Below, in pieces: positions 1 to 7,799 of a stretch of 64,000 nucleotides of DNA (positions within the stretch are counted from its first letter, which is position 1; every line of letters starts with the position of its first letter). A program made the translations under genes and the position numbers. This DNA comes from Gordoniibacillus kamchatkensis (GTDB lineage Bacteria; Bacillota; Bacilli; Paenibacillales; NBRC-103111): positions 62,001 to 126,000 of the forward strand of contig NZ_JXAK01000003.1 in the NCBI RefSeq assembly GCF_000829455.1, read 5' to 3'. The notes beneath the pieces were generated by a model. That model worked only from the letters and a program-made list of their open reading frames with translations, was not told where the DNA came from and made no database searches.

Positions 1-16
1 CGTAGGTGGTGCATAT

Positions 17-223
17 ATGGAAAAACATTTGCGACGATATCTAGGTCGGACCGTCGAGTTGATCTACATTGACCGTCGCGGCGTATTTACGAAGCGGATC
101 GTACAAATGCATAGCGTTCGCGAAGGTGCCGTCAAGGTATTTTGCTTGGTGCGGCAGGCGCCGCGTACTTTCAAGGTCGAGAACATACTGGCGGTGCAGC
201 CGGTGATTCGACGTGCTGTCTGA
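17..223 (+). CDS. Small WYL-like protein of a YolD-type cluster
   Basis: A 68-residue basic protein whose pattern (VELIYIDRRGVFTKRI, then VKVFCLVRQAPRTFKV) resembles a single WYL-type beta module; such modules are thought to bind ligands or nucleic acid. A GGTGG-like ribosome site lies just before the ATG. It overlaps the next small gene by 11 bases and lies upstream of a YolD-family gene. In Bacillaceae similar small proteins accompany YolD and a Y-family (UvrX/DinB-type) translesion polymerase; any polymerase gene would lie to the left of the window. Family assignment is by pattern only and the function is unknown. Confidence 0.6.
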   Translation: MEKHLRRYLGRTVELIYIDRRGVFTKRIVQMHSVREGAVKVFCLVRQAPRTFKVENILAVQPVIRRAV

Positions 224-461
224 TCTGGAACGTAAAGTGTTGATGATCCTCTGGAATCTCTATCGAGATACCTGGTCGCGACCAGACTTGCTAAAGGTTT
301 CACGGCTATCCGGCCGAACCGAGCAGAAGGTGAGGGAGGCTATAAAGGCGCTGCGCGCCGCAGAATACATTGAGGTCCGGATTGGGGAATTGCGTGTTTT
401 GAAGGTATGGGAACAGCAGGTACCAAGAACATCTTCAAATCTGAGCATATTTATCGATTAG
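213..461 (+). CDS. Small winged-helix-like hypothetical protein
   Basis: An 82-residue protein starting at a GTG that overlaps the end of the WYL-like gene, suggesting translational coupling. Residues 1-65 have a helical, winged-helix-like pattern (VLMILWNLYRDTWSRPDLLK, then QKVREAIKALRAAEYIEVR), as in small DNA-binding proteins that read an 'x-degree of dependence' segment followed by a wing. No catalytic motif is visible. Its place between the WYL-like gene and the YolD-like gene suggests a role in controlling that cluster, but this is inference. The last 15 residues look unstructured. The start could be a few codons further in. Confidence 0.5.
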   Translation: MLSDLERKVLMILWNLYRDTWSRPDLLKVSRLSGRTEQKVREAIKALRAAEYIEVRIGELRVLKVWEQQVPRTSSNLSIFID

Positions 462-473
462 GGGCGCGATCTT

Positions 474-809
474 ATGGGAAAAAAGCTTGAAGGCAATGGA
501 AGATGGGGGACTCGATTCATCCTCCCTGAGTATCAAGAAGGATTTCAAAATCTGAAACGCATGCAAGAAAGACATGAGCGTCCCATATTAGGTGAGGATG
601 AACGAGATGAGATCAACCGTGCAATATTGGAGTCGGTGCATACTGGCCGCCGCCTGATGTTGACCATATATGATCCGTTTCAAGACTATGAGTTAGCTGG
701 TATCGTAACGAAACTCGACCAGCAGATGCGGCGGATTAAGATAGAGCATGGTGAAGAAGTAACCTGGGTACCGTTTGAGGACGTGCTGAAAGCCTTGGTC
801 GAGGATTAA
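474..809 (+). CDS. YolD-like family protein
   Basis: A 111-residue YolD-like protein. It has the family pattern: an N-terminal GNGRW..RFILPEY segment, a central acidic helix (ILGEDERDEINRAI), then a C-terminal beta-rich module ending in RIKIEHGEEVTWVPFEDV. YolD proteins are encoded beside UvrX/DinB-type Y-family polymerases in Bacillaceae and their phages and are linked to UV tolerance; the biochemical role is not settled. The gene follows the two small upstream genes at short spacing and is closed by a hairpin terminator at 881-911, so the three are probably one transcript. Confidence 0.85.
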   Translation: MGKKLEGNGRWGTRFILPEYQEGFQNLKRMQERHERPILGEDERDEINRAILESVHTGRRLMLTIYDPFQDYELAGIVTKLDQQMRRIKIEHGEEVTWVPFEDVLKALVED

Positions 810-880
810 TTTTTAGGTGAGGTCGGACGCTATTTACGTTTGTGGCCAGCGACCGTTAGCTACAATATAGGAGATGAACG

Positions 881-911
881 AGCGTATGATGTAAAGTCAT
901 ACGCTTTTTAA
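881..911 (+). terminator. Rho-independent terminator after the YolD cluster
   Basis: A perfect 9-bp stem (AGCGTATGA at 881-889 pairing with TCATACGCT at 897-905) with a 7-base loop is followed by TTTTTAAT. Confidence 0.85.
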
Positions 912-988
912 TATCAAACAAAGATGGTAAGCACTTTATATCACGTGAATTCCATTACCCTTAGATCCATTCGGTCTTAGAATTCTAA

Positions 989-1017
989 TGACGAAGGAAT
1001 TTCGATGGTTGTATAAT
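989..1017 (+). promoter_or_regulatory. Candidate sigma-A promoter for the SLH protein gene
   Basis: TATAAT is present at 1012-1017, with a weak -35 candidate (TGACGA at 989-994) at 17-bp spacing. It lies inside the extended reading frame that begins at 988, so it argues for the downstream start at 1054, which has the ribosome site GGGAGGA at 1044-1050. Confidence 0.5.
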
Positions 1018-1053
1018 AAATATGTAAATACAAAAATATCCATGGGAGGATTT

Positions 1054-2514
1054 ATGAAAAAATTCTTAGTTTTACTTGCCGTATGTCTTATGTTAAATAT
1101 GATGAATTCTCCGTACGGCATTGCAGCTGCTACCGTCTCTACCTCGAACAATGGATACCAAGATGTCCCGCAAGATTTCTGGGCTTACCAAGCCGTTAAC
1201 GACTTGTCAAAGAGAGGAGTAATCTCTGGTTATAGTGATGGGACTTTCAAGCCTCAATCATCTGTAACTCGAGAAGAATTTGCGAAACTCGTTTCAGCAA
1301 CATTCAATATGGATCTTATAAACCCGGCACATGCGGATTTTGCGGATGTATTGCCGAATCGATGGTCCTATCAATATGTCGAGACGGCAAAAGATTATTT
1401 AACCGGATACTATCCTCCTAACGGAAGGGCATTTTTTGACCCAGAAGCCTTTGCAACTCGTGAAGATGTGGCGGTCGCCCTTGTAAAGGCACTAGGATTG
1501 TCGGCCACCGATCTGAAGGATAAAAATATCCTCAGCGAAAAATTTTCAGACGTTGATAAAATCTCTTACAGTCTCAGAAATTATGTTGCGATCGCGACGG
1601 AGAGAAGCTTAATTAACGGGTACGACGACGGAACATTCGGCCCAGATAGACCAGTAACGCGAGCCGAAGCGGCAACTCTTATTTATCGCTCAATAAAAGG
1701 ATCAAATGCGGATGCAAACGCACCTTTGCAATTACAAGCCGATGTGTTTGGAGTGGCTGGTTATCTTGGTTCTTTCCAGGTAGGAGGGAAGACTGAACCA
1801 GGTGCTTCCGTAGCAATCAATGATCACACGGTTACAGCGGACGATAAAGGTAATTTTGATGCTGTGTTCCATTTTGACAAAGAGGGCATCTATACTTTCG
1901 ATATTACCGCTTCAAAAGGCGGGAAAACGGCACATATAAGCAAAGACCTAAACTTCACAATACCGGCACCGGTTATCAATGTTGACATTCCAGATACAAC
2001 CTCATCGTCCCAAATAAACATAACGGGCACGATTTCGGACATATATGATCAAGATGCCGCCTTATATTTGAATAACGATAAATTAAACACATACAGCCTT
2101 ACGGTAACGAAACAGGGATATACGAAAAAATTTGATCAAATTTATTCACTCCAGAGTGGAGATAATACAATTACTCTTAGAGCGAAAAACAGTTATGGTA
2201 AGGAGAATAAAATAACTAAAACAGTAACTCTAAACGCGGATGGTCCAAAAATAATTATCGATAGTGACATTCCAAGCACAACATCGAATCAAACCTTAAT
2301 TATATCGGGAAGGGCCCAAGATAAGAATGATGACAACCCTAAGATCTATCTTTATCTCAATGATGTGAATGTGGACTTATTTTACGGGCAATTTTCCAAA
2401 TATCTGACTTTAAAAAATGGCTCTAACACAATTATGGTCAAAGCCGTTGATAATCTGAATGAAACTTCCACTGTAACAAAAGCTGTGTATTACAATGCTC
2501 CTGCCAATCAATGA
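1054..2514 (+). CDS. S-layer homology (SLH) protein with Ig-like repeats
   Basis: A secreted cell-surface protein of 486 residues. The ATG at 1054 gives a signal peptide (MKKFLVLLAVCLMLNMMNS, cleaved after an Ala-rich site). Three SLH modules follow: about residues 30-80 (FWAYQAVNDL, YSDGTFKP), 95-150 and 165-220 (VAIATERSLINGYDDGTFGP). SLH triplets bind pyruvylated secondary wall polymer and hold proteins in the S-layer. The remainder is beta-rich, with at least two related Ig/bacterial-surface-type repeats, each beginning near an I-DIPSTTSNQ / VDIPDTTSSSQ motif. No enzyme domain is seen. Base composition is clearly more AT-rich than the genes that follow, and its stop codon directly abuts a prkA fragment, so this stretch may have been inserted or joined here. 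Confidence 0.9.
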   Translation: MKKFLVLLAVCLMLNMMNSPYGIAAATVSTSNNGYQDVPQDFWAYQAVNDLSKRGVISGYSDGTFKPQSSVTREEFAKLVSATFNMDLINPAHADFADVLPNRWSYQYVETAKDYLTGYYPPNGRAFFDPEAFATREDVAVALVKALGLSATDLKDKNILSEKFSDVDKISYSLRNYVAIATERSLINGYDDGTFGPDRPVTRAEAATLIYRSIKGSNADANAPLQLQADVFGVAGYLGSFQVGGKTEPGASVAINDHTVTADDKGNFDAVFHFDKEGIYTFDITASKGGKTAHISKDLNFTIPAPVINVDIPDTTSSSQINITGTISDIYDQDAALYLNNDKLNTYSLTVTKQGYTKKFDQIYSLQSGDNTITLRAKNSYGKENKITKTVTLNADGPKIIIDSDIPSTTSNQTLIISGRAQDKNDDNPKIYLYLNDVNVDLFYGQFSKYLTLKNGSNTIMVKAVDNLNETSTVTKAVYYNAPANQ

Positions 2515-2532
2515 CGTACATATCTCCGAAAC

Positions 2533-2916
2533 TTAGTTAAGATCAAAGATCCGGTCACCGGCGAGGAAATGGACCCCGACGAGCGGCTCATGCGCTCGAT
2601 CGAGGAGCAGATCGGCATATCGGAGAACGCGAAAAAGGCGTTCCGCGAAGAGATCCTTATCCGCATCTCTTCCTACTCCCGCAAAGGCCGCAAGTTCGAT
2701 TATTCGAGCCACGAACGGCTGCGCGAGGCGATCGAGAAGAAGCTGTTCACCGACCTGAAAGATATCGTGAAAATCACCACCTCCACGAAGACGCCCGACG
2801 AGACGCAGCTGAAGCGCATTAACGAGGTGACAAAGCAGCTGATCGACGAGCACGGCTACTGCCCGGTGTGCGCCAACGAGCTGCTCAGGTACGTCGGCTC
2901 GCTGCTTAACCGCTAG
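2533..2916 (+). pseudogene. prkA: 3' fragment of the PrkA serine protein kinase gene
   Basis: The reading frame encodes LVKIKDPVTGEEMDPDERL and continues to the end LLRYVGSLLNR, which is the conserved C-terminal part of PrkA, a roughly 630-residue AAA+/kinase protein tied to sporulation in Bacillus. Only about 125 residues are present. The ATP-binding and kinase parts are missing, and the frame upstream is closed by the TGA of the SLH gene at 2512-2514, in the same phase. No promoter or ribosome site suits the internal Met at 2569. This is a truncated remnant created by insertion, deletion or a misjoin at about 2515-2540. In related genomes prkA is normally followed by yhbH and spoVR; here spoVR lies about 30 kb away. 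Confidence 0.85.
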
Positions 2917-2931
2917 AACGGCCCGACATGC

Positions 2932-2974
2932 AAAATGAAGCCGCAGACCCGGCATGGGGCTGCGGCTTCATTTT
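2932..2974. terminator. Bidirectional terminator
   Basis: A perfect 15-bp inverted repeat (2932-2946 with 2960-2974; core ATGAAGCCGCAG) has A/T runs at both outer ends. It sits between the convergent prkA fragment and the tetR gene and can serve both. Confidence 0.85.
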
Positions 2975-3618
2975 CATAAAGTGTCTTTCCGGGCCAACCC
3001 GTGATACAAAGTTTGCACGCACAAATGCACCATGTTGTCGATCGCTTCGGTCCCCTGCAGCGACTTTCGGATCACGTAGTTTTCCACGACCAGGGCGGAA
3101 AAGCCGTGAATCATCGACCAGATGATCAGCGTCAAATGCACGTATTCCGTCTTGGCGATTTCATCGGCGGCCTGGCTTTGCTTGAGCGTCGATACGAGCG
3201 GCTCGAACAAATAGAGGAGCGCTTGCCGCAGCGTCGGGTGAGCGTCGTAGTCGGTGTTGATGCCGCTGAACATTTCCCGCATGAGCTGCGGATGAGCGAT
3301 GGCGAACTCGACGTATTCCCGGGCGAAAGCTTCCAGCTTCGATAAAAAGTCGTCGGGAACGGTCTCGATCTTGCGGTGCACTTTATCCGCCAAGTTGCGC
3401 AAGCCCTCCTCCGCAATAGCGGCCATCAGCTCGTTCCTGTCGGCAAAATGGCGATAGGGGGCCGTATGGCTGACCCCGACTTTGCGCGCCACTTTGCGCA
3501 GGTCGATTTGCGCCCCATGCCCTTCGGCAATCAGCTCCAGGCCGGCATCGATTAACGCCTGCCGCAAGTTGCCGTGATGATATTGCTTTTTCGGTTTCGG
3601 TTGGTCGGATTTCGGCAT
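2974..3618 (-). CDS. TetR/AcrR-family repressor of the adjacent efflux gene
   Basis: A 214-residue TetR-type regulator. The N-terminal helix-turn-helix lies at about residues 15-62 (IDLRKVARKVGVSHTAPYRH) and the C-terminal ligand domain is of the WHG/TetR_C type (residues 90-205). It is divergent from a DHA2 drug-efflux gene. The 229-bp gap holds three copies of a GTAAACAT-type inverted repeat, one close to its own start and one just after the efflux promoter, so it probably represses both genes and is released by an efflux substrate. The ATG at 3618 has a GGAGG site ten bases upstream. Confidence 0.88.
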   Translation of the reverse strand: MPKSDQPKPKKQYHHGNLRQALIDAGLELIAEGHGAQIDLRKVARKVGVSHTAPYRHFADRNELMAAIAEEGLRNLADKVHRKIETVPDDFLSKLEAFAREYVEFAIAHPQLMREMFSGINTDYDAHPTLRQALLYLFEPLVSTLKQSQAADEIAKTEYVHLTLIIWSMIHGFSALVVENYVIRKSLQGTEAIDNMVHLCVQTLYHGLARKDTL

Positions 3619-3655
3619 GAATATGCAACCTCCGGGATCGTACGCGCATGAAAAT

Positions 3656-3706
3656 ATGTTGACCTCGTAAACATGGGATTCTATAATAAGTTTGCGCTGT
3701 AAACAT
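3656..3706. promoter_or_regulatory. TetR operator copies near the tetR start
   Basis: Two imperfect copies of the 8-3-8 inverted repeat also found at 3792-3810. One is ATGTTGAC-CTC-GTAAACAT at 3656-3674 (one mismatch between arms). A more degenerate one ends in GTAAACAT at 3699-3706, with its left arm at 3688-3695. Both lie upstream of tetR. Confidence 0.65.
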
Positions 3707-3757
3707 ATCGTGTAGCTGCCAAGGATAATAAAGTTAGCGTAGCATAAAGGGTTTTGC

Positions 3758-3810
3758 TTGACAACAAACCTGAACGACTCTTTACATTCGAATGTTTACA
3801 TAGTAAACAT
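3758..3810 (+). promoter_or_regulatory. Efflux-gene promoter with perfect TetR operator
   Basis: TTGACA at 3758-3763 lies 17 bp from a weak -10 (TTTACA at 3781-3786). A perfect 8-bp inverted repeat follows directly (ATGTTTAC at 3792-3799, ATA, GTAAACAT at 3803-3810). A repressor bound there would cover the start of transcription. Confidence 0.75.
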
Positions 3811-3847
3811 CGACGTACATAACGGTTAGCGGCAGGAGGTCAAAAGG

Positions 3848-5457
3848 ATGGCAGAAGCAAATGTACCGCGCTCGGAAGAGGCGGCATCGATCAATTGGGT
3901 AGCGCTCGCGGCAATCGTGCTGGGCACATTCGTGTCCGTGCTCAACAACAGCTTGTTAAACGTCGCATTGCCGAATCTCGTCAACGTGTTCGGCTCGACG
4001 ACCCAGACGATTCAATGGGTGCTCACCGGCTATATGCTGGCATCCGCCGTCGTTGTGCCGATGAGCGGCTATATGGCCGACCGGTTCGGCGCGAAGCGAG
4101 TGTTCGTCATTACCTTGATCGGCTTTACTTTGGGGTCGTTCTTGTGCGGGCTTGCATGGAGCGATACGTCGCTCATTTTGCTGCGCATTTTGCAAGGCTT
4201 GTTCGGCGGGTTTATCGGCCCTATTTGCATGACCGTCGTCTATGCCATCGTTCCGCGTCAGAAGATCGGCATGGCTTTGGGGCTGTGGGGGGTCGCGATG
4301 ATGGCCGCTCCGGCTATCGGCCCTACGCTGAGCGGCTATTTGATCCAGCATTTCAATTGGCGGCTGCTGTTTTTCATTAGCGTTCCGGTCGGCATATTCG
4401 CCGTTCTGGTGTGCGCTCTGGCGCTGAAGGAGCTGCCGAAAAAACCGACCTGCAGTTCGACCTGCCCGGCTGCGTGCTGTCCGTCATTTGCTTCGGGACG
4501 CTCCTTTTGGCCTTGAGCAAAGGGCAGACGGAAGGATGGACGTCTCTCTTTATCGTAAGCCTGTTTTTCATCGCTTTCTTCAGCTTGCTGCTTCTGATCT
4601 GGGTGGAAACCGGAAAAGAGCAGCCGCTGCTCGACCTGCGCCTGTTCAAAAACCCCGTCTTCACGATCAGTCTCATCGCAGGCTGTCTCGTCACGGTCGG
4701 CTTGTACGGAGGCATTTTCCTCACGCCCTTGTATTTGCAAAACATATTGGCGGAATCGCCGGTGCAGACCGGCCTCACGATGCTGCCGCAGTCGCTGGCC
4801 ATGGCGTTCATGATGCCGGTGAGCGGCAGGCTGTTCGACAAAGTCGGCGTCGTTCCGCTCGGCTTGACTGGACTTGTTTTATTGAGTACGATGACTTTTG
4901 AGCTGCATCATCTGACCGCTTATACGTCCAGGCATTGGCTCGAGCTCATCCTGACGGTGCGCGGGCTCGGGATCGGTTTGTGCATGATGCCTTTAACTAC
5001 GGTGGGCATGAACGCCGTCGCCGCCGTCGCCAAAGATAAAGTCGGCCGCGCCTCGTCGCTGTCCAATTTGATCCGGCAGGTGGCGGGCTCGCTATCGATC
5101 GCCGTCTTGACCGCGATTATGGTCAACCGGCAAGTGCTGACAAACGCCAAAATCGCGGAGAACGTGACGGGCGATTCCGAAGCTGTCAAAAATTTTATTG
5201 CCGGCATGAGCAAAGGGTTCGCCGTTTCCGGCATGGACAGCGGCTCGGCGCAAGGAGCGGCCGTCTATGTGCTGGCGGGAATGGTGCAGAAAGAAGCTTT
5301 GGTCAGGGCGATTGCCGATACGTTCCTGTATTCCGCGCTCCCGCTGTTCCTTTGCATACCGGCCATTTTTCTTTTTGTCAACCGCAGCAAAAAGAAGGAG
5401 CCACATATTGCAAAATCCGGCTCTAGCGGCGGTTCCCCCGCAGCGAGCGGCACGTGA
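3848..5457 (+). pseudogene. DHA2-family (EmrB/QacA) MFS drug efflux transporter, frameshifted
   Basis: Two overlapping frames together encode a typical 14-helix DHA2 proton/drug antiporter of about 537 residues. Frame one (3848-4516) carries helices 1-6 with the family pattern LNVALPNLVNVFG, QWVLTGYMLASA and MADRFGAKRVF. Frame two continues from about 4447 with DLQFDLPGCVLSVICFGT and the remaining helices, ending at 5457. The break is at the A6 run 4439-4444: one extra A gives ELPKKTDLQFDL, restoring the family sequence. This could be a sequencing error, a real mutation or slippage on the A-run. A GGAGG site precedes the ATG. It is divergent from a TetR gene with matching operators, as expected for an inducible multidrug pump. 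Confidence 0.88.
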
Positions 5458-5470
5458 GAAAAACTCCTAT

Positions 5471-5604
5471 CGAAGTAATCTCGAAGATGAGCGACCTGCA
5501 AGTTTTGCGGAGCAAAACTTACTTCGTAAGCAAGGAAGCTTTTATCGCCGTTCAGAATGATTTCCGTTTCGCTATATCGCTTTATCGAACTTAAACATTC
5601 TGAA
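5471..5604. repeat. Intergenic nested inverted repeats
   Basis: Three inverted pairs occupy the space between the efflux gene and the response-regulator gene: AAGTTTTGC/GCAAAACTT (5500-5508, 5512-5520), CGAAGTAA/TTACTTCG (5471-5478, 5519-5526) and TTCAGAATG/CATTCTGAA (5551-5559, 5596-5604). The first could act as a terminator for the convergent genes, though no T-run follows. The last pair resembles a structure at 25564-25607. Confidence 0.6.
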
Positions 5605-5629
5605 TCGGCAAGCGAACGACGGCCGGGCA

Positions 5630-6364
5630 TTAACGCCGCCGCGCGTCGGCAACGGTTTCGTCGCATGCCAGGCCGTTGAATTTGTATCCCATGCCGCGCA
5701 GCGTGATGATGTATTTCGGATTGCGCGGGTCGCTCTCGACCTTTTTGCGAAGGTTGCTCATATGAACCTGCAGCGTACGAACGTCGCCGGCCGCGTCGAC
5801 TCCCCATATGTGGCGGAACAGCTGATCCGGACTGTAGACGCGGTCCGGCTGTTTGGCGAGCGCGTACAGCAGTTCGAACTCGGTGGACGAGAGCGGCGCC
5901 GTCTTGCCCGAAACTTTCACCTTGCGGGCAATAACGTCGATCTCGAGCCCTTTGAAGCGCAGCGTCGGCACTTGTGCGGCAAGCGACTGCTCCTGTTTGC
6001 GGTAACGGCGCAAATGCGCCTTGACGCGGGCGACAAGCTCGCCGGGGCTGAACGGCTTCGTGATATAATCGTCCCCGCCCAGCGCAAGCGCTATCACCTT
6101 GTCTGTCTCCTCATCTTTGCAGCTGACGAAAAGAACGGGCGCATCCGATATGCTGCGTACGGTCCGGCACAGCTCGTAGCCGTTGTCGCCAGGCAGCAGC
6201 AGATCGAGCATAATAAGCTGCGGTTCGTGCTCGAGACACAGCTCGCGTATATGGTTTCCGTTCGCAGCGGCAATGACCTCGAATCCTTCCCGGTTCAAGT
6301 AAATGGCAATGAGGTTGCGAATTTCGTCGTCATCGTCGACTACGAGAATTTTGTCTCCGGCCAT
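5630..6364 (-). CDS. OmpR/PhoB-family response regulator
   Basis: A 244-residue regulator. The receiver domain (residues 5-118) has acidic residues DDDD at 10-13, the phosphorylation site Asp54 in MLDLLLPG and Lys in DDYITKPFSPGEL. The C-terminal winged helix (about 140-235) has SSTEFELLYALAKQPDRVYS and HMSNLRKKVESDP. The ATG at 6364 follows a GAGGGAG ribosome site; an in-frame ATG at 6376 is possible. It is divergent from the 7TMR-DISM sensor and kinase at 6543-8686, presumably its partner. Target genes are unknown; the neighbouring efflux gene is on the other side of an inverted-repeat region and is not an obvious target. Confidence 0.88.
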   Translation of the reverse strand: MAGDKILVVDDDDEIRNLIAIYLNREGFEVIAAANGNHIRELCLEHEPQLIMLDLLLPGDNGYELCRTVRSISDAPVLFVSCKDEETDKVIALALGGDDYITKPFSPGELVARVKAHLRRYRKQEQSLAAQVPTLRFKGLEIDVIARKVKVSGKTAPLSSTEFELLYALAKQPDRVYSPDQLFRHIWGVDAAGDVRTLQVHMSNLRKKVESDPRNPKYIITLRGMGYKFNGLACDETVADARRR

Positions 6365-6542
6365 GATCTCCCTCATTTCTCCGCCGCTGTTTCTCTTTAT
6401 GCAACATAATTCAAGTATGTCAAATTCCGGTTGAGGAAGCAAGAAAAATATGCAAAAATGGGGTAGAATGATGTCGATAAATGGTCTTAAAGAACTACCG
6501 AATTAATAGGTACATAGGACTACATTTGAACGGTGGTGAGCT

Positions 6543-7799
6543 ATGAGAAAAGCCCGCATCTGGCTTCCTATTTTCTGCTTGATAGCGGTTGCCTTCGTTC
6601 TGATCGGTCTGTTTGCCGGGGTGCCGCCAACCCGGGAGTCCCCGCATGCGCTGCGGGGCGAACTCGATTTGCGCGGGTGGCGGTTCGAGCAGGGCGGCAT
6701 CGTCCGGCTCGCGGGAGAATGGGACTGGGGCTGGCGGCGGCTGCTCACGCCGGAGCAGCTCGGCGCCGCAGCCGCGGCCGGGGAGCTGGGCACCATCCGC
6801 TTGCCCTCCTCTTGGAACGGCGCATCGGGCGATCGCTGGCAGCCGGCCCAAGGGTACGCCACGTTCCGGCTGCGCATCCGCTGGAACGACCCTCCGCGCC
6901 TGCTGGCGCTTCGTGTCAAGGAAGCGGACACTTCGTACCGGCTCTGGGTGGACGGCGTCCAGCTCGGCGGGCTCGGCCAGGTCGGAACGAGCCGCGCTTC
7001 CTCCGCGCCGTACGTCGGGCCGCGAACGTATTTGTTTCCGGCGCAGCCGGACGGGGCCGAAATCGTCATTCAGGCGGCCAATTTCGAGCATCGTCTGGGG
7101 GGCTTGTGGGAGCCGCTTGAGCTCGGTACGCCGGAGCAAATTGAGGGCGCGCACGAGCGCAGGCTGGCGCTCGATATGGCGCTTTTCGGGGGCCTGTTCA
7201 TGACGGCCGTTTACCATCTCGCGCTGTTCGCGATGCGCCGCCGGGACCGTTCCGCGCTTTATTTCGGGGCGTTTTGCCTGATCATGGCCGTGCGCACGAC
7301 GCTCGTCGGCGAGCTGTTTTTCGATAGGCTGTTCCCGCAAATATCTTGGGCTTGCCGCTTGCGGTGCGAATATTTGGGGGCCTTTGCCGGACTCCCGTTA
7401 TTTGCTTTGTTTATCCGCGAGCTTTACCCGCGCGAAATGTCGGTCTGGGCCGTCCGGCTCATTACGGCCGCGGGCCTCGCGTACACTGCCGTCATGATGG
7501 CGACCCCGCCGTCCGTCTTTACCCGGACGATTCCGTCTTACCAAGCCGTTATCGTGATTGCAGCCGCGTACTTCATTTGGGTGCTGCTGCGCGCCGTGCG
7601 CCGCGGCCGGGCAGGGGCGCTGCTCTCGTCGATAGGCGCCTTGATTTATGGCGTGGCCGTGGTGAACGACATTATGTACTTCAACGTCTATATTCGCACC
7701 GGGTCATATGCGCCGCTCGGTTTCACCGTCTTCATTATGCTGCACTCGGCGGCGCTGTCGCTGAAATTTTCGCGGGCGCTTGCCTCGGAAGATCGATGA
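6543..7799 (+). CDS. 7TMR-DISM membrane sensor (N-terminal part of a sensor kinase)
   Basis: A 418-residue membrane sensor. A signal-anchor helix (residues 5-26) is followed by an extracellular beta-sandwich domain (about 45-195; ELDLRGWRFEQGG, GTIRLPSSWNG, YRLWVDGVQLGGLG), then seven hydrophobic helices (about 210-405) typical of 7TM receptors with diverse intracellular signalling modules. The frame stops at 7797-7799, where an ATGA overlap begins the histidine kinase in the next frame. Related proteins usually carry sensor and kinase in one chain, so a single missing base near 7791-7796 could have split one gene. A GGTGGTGAG site precedes the ATG. Confidence 0.85.
   Translation: MRKARIWLPIFCLIAVAFVLIGLFAGVPPTRESPHALRGELDLRGWRFEQGGIVRLAGEWDWGWRRLLTPEQLGAAAAAGELGTIRLPSSWNGASGDRWQPAQGYATFRLRIRWNDPPRLLALRVKEADTSYRLWVDGVQLGGLGQVGTSRASSAPYVGPRTYLFPAQPDGAEIVIQAANFEHRLGGLWEPLELGTPEQIEGAHERRLALDMALFGGLFMTAVYHLALFAMRRRDRSALYFGAFCLIMAVRTTLVGELFFDRLFPQISWACRLRCEYLGAFAGLPLFALFIRELYPREMSVWAVRLITAAGLAYTAVMMATPPSVFTRTIPSYQAVIVIAAAYFIWVLLRAVRRGRAGALLSSIGALIYGVAVVNDIMYFNVYIRTGSYAPLGFTVFIMLHSAALSLKFSRALASEDR

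Noticed and set aside
988-1053. Upstream ATG of the SLH gene
   Set aside because: It precedes a promoter-like -10 and has no ribosome site; ATG 1054 has GGGAGGA and a classical signal peptide.
4439-4444. Programmed -1 frameshift in the efflux gene
   Set aside because: The A6 run could slip, but no stimulatory structure is evident, and the window has many similar breaks at places without slippery sequence, so an indel is the simpler explanation.
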